Shown here: positions 14,679 to 15,836 of the stretch, in pieces | How the letters are laid out: each line of letters opens with the position of its first letter | Position numbering within the stretch: the stretch's first letter is position 1 | DNA from: Sphingobacteriales bacterium | GTDB taxonomy: Bacteria; Bacteroidota; Bacteroidia; Chitinophagales; JADIYW01 | DNA length: 15,836 nucleotides | NCBI GenBank assembly: GCA_016719635.1 | Contig: JADJYT010000002.1 | Span: 562,501-578,336, forward strand | Reading direction: 5' to 3' | The notes under the pieces: model-generated | Seen by the model: the letters and a program-made list of their open reading frames with translations, nothing else | What the model was told of the DNA's origin: nothing | Database searches by the model: none | Translations under genes and position numbers: made by a program

Positions 14679-15836
14679 ATGAGGACATTCTTCCATTTCC
14701 TGTAAATGATATTGAAAGATTTAAGCGACCTTGCAATCTGCCCATCTGTTCGAACATTTTGTTTTCTGGACGGCAATAATTATCCCGATTACCCCTACTC
14801 CACTTTTGGCTCATTCTTTGCCATTGATGCGATTGCGTCGATATCCTTAGATAAGATTGCCTGAAAGAATTGGAATCCTTTCGCAAGAAACAAGCAGGAT
14901 TGGCTTTCGGTTATATCAGCTATGACGTAAAGAAGGAGATTGAACCCGCGCTGTCTTCGCACAACCATGACGGCATCAGAACCCGTTACTGCATTTTCTT
15001 TGTTCCGAAATACCCGTAAAGATTGAAATCGGAAAATTGAAATCGGAATCATTGGTAACGATAAACATGAACAAGAAATATCGTTAACAGAATTCAAACA
15101 ACTGCTGAAAAAGAGAACCGGTTTCAGATTATCCAACCCTTGCAAATATTCAGCATCGCTTATCCAAACAGGAATATGTTACCGCCGCTGAAACCATCCA
15201 AAAACACATACAGCGTGGAGCAATATATGAATTGAATTATGCCCGGGGAATTCTACGCTGAGGTGCTGAAATAGAACCCGTCAGGTTTTTCAAAAGTTGA
15301 ACCAGCTATCCAAAGCCCCTTTTTAGCTGCTACTAAAAAACAAAAGCAGATACCTGTTATGCGCCAGCCCTGAGCGATTCCTAAAACGCATACAGAACAT
15401 TCTCGTATCCCAGCCCATAAAAGGTACCCGCAGGAGGCTGCAGGAGGTGAAACAAGATAAGGAGTTAATGCAGGAATTATTTTGGATGAAAAAGAAAGAA
15501 GTGAAAATGTCATGATTGTGGACTTGGTACGGAACGACTTTTCAAAAGTGGCACAACCAGATTCAGTAAAGGTGGAAGAACTATTCGGAATCTATACATT
15601 TGAGCAGCGTTCATCAGATGATTTCCACTATTTCCTGTACCGTAAATCCCGACATTTCATTTTCAGCCATTATGCAGGCCATATTCCCAATGGGCAGTAT
15701 GACCAAAGTGCATCAAGATGGCCGCCATGCGGTTGATTGAAAAATATGAACGAACGAAGCGTGGCTTATATTCAGGATGTGTGGGCTATATTACCCCAAA
15801 GGGCAATTTCGATTTCAATGTGGTCATCAGAAGCAT
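14679..15836 (+). pseudogene. pabB: aminodeoxychorismate synthase component I (pabB), partial and frameshifted
   Basis: Chorismate-binding enzyme that aminates chorismate on the way to p-aminobenzoate and folate. No single frame spans it, but pieces follow the family order: MRTFF then PVNDIERF near the start, FAIDAIASISL, GLAFGYISYDVKKEIEP, KQEYVTAAETIQKHIQRGAIYELNYA given in parts across 15165-15242, ASPERFLKR, the PIKGT motif at 15414-15428, ENVMIVDLVRNDF (about 15500-15540), VEELFGIYTFEQ, and GLYSGCVGYITPKGNFDFN at the end. The lysine of PIKGT is characteristic of PabB, where TrpE has alanine. The GAP of the expected MTGAPK motif near 15700 seems lost. The gene runs off the window. Errors are again mainly missing bases, so the living gene is probably intact. 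Confidence 0.8.

Noticed and set aside
14399..15513. Several open frames on the minus strand opposite the end of purA and pabB
   Set aside because: They exist only because the plus-strand genes are frame-broken. The plus strand carries the conserved motifs PIKGT, ENVMIVDLVRNDF and GLYSGCVGYITP.
13378..15836. True pseudogenisation or phase-variable frames in purA and pabB
   Set aside because: Both are housekeeping genes, the damage is deletion-only and dense, there is no repeat-tract pattern for phase variation, and protein conservation between breaks is high.
1..15836. A CRISPR array, transposon, prophage, toxin-antitoxin pair or new defence system
   Set aside because: No regularly spaced repeats, transposase, integrase, phage genes or paired small genes were seen. 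The content is housekeeping and envelope or transport genes.

Overview
The window looks like chromosomal DNA of a Bacteroidota (Bacteroidetes) bacterium. Evidence: exact TAnnTTTG -7 promoter boxes, AT-rich gene leaders without clear Shine-Dalgarno sequences, a Bacteroidetes-style tig-clpP-clpX block, an OmpH family protein, a long Rel next to fur, a DUF2490 protein, and a PabB of the Bacteroidetes type. A genus cannot be named from this sequence alone.

Layout. Positions 1-495 hold no convincing gene, only short inverted repeats. serC (496-1563, +) meets a Mn-type superoxide dismutase gene (1728-2339, -) at a shared hairpin terminator. The protein quality-control block follows on the minus strand, transcribed tig (5674-4592), clpP (4508-3831), clpX (3710-2472), with a candidate terminator between clpP and clpX. 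A tRNA-Leu(UAG) (5871-5792, -) precedes tig. On the plus strand come an OmpH/Skp-like protein (5989-6591), a strong terminator, a long RelA/SpoT (Rel) enzyme (6682-8904), a Fur family regulator (8968-9432) and a secreted GH20 beta-N-acetylhexosaminidase (9446-11026). An SMR-like four-helix membrane protein (11365-11039, -) is convergent with the hexosaminidase. A DUF2490 outer-membrane-type protein and a TauE/SafE permease form a tight pair (11550-13178, +). purA (13378-14640) and the 5' part of pabB (14679 to the window end) finish the window.

The last 1.7 kb differs in kind from the rest. From about 14,105 both purA and pabB are readable only by hopping between frames, and nearly all inferred errors are missing bases, often in G or C runs. 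This looks like poor base calling or assembly near a contig end, not decay of two housekeeping genes.

No new defence or mobile system was found. The most notable observations are a trigger factor that appears to lack its whole PPIase domain, three genes whose -7 box ends 3-4 bases before the ATG (predicting leaderless mRNAs), and an accessory block (GH20, SMR-like, DUF2490, TauE) lying between rel-fur and purA.
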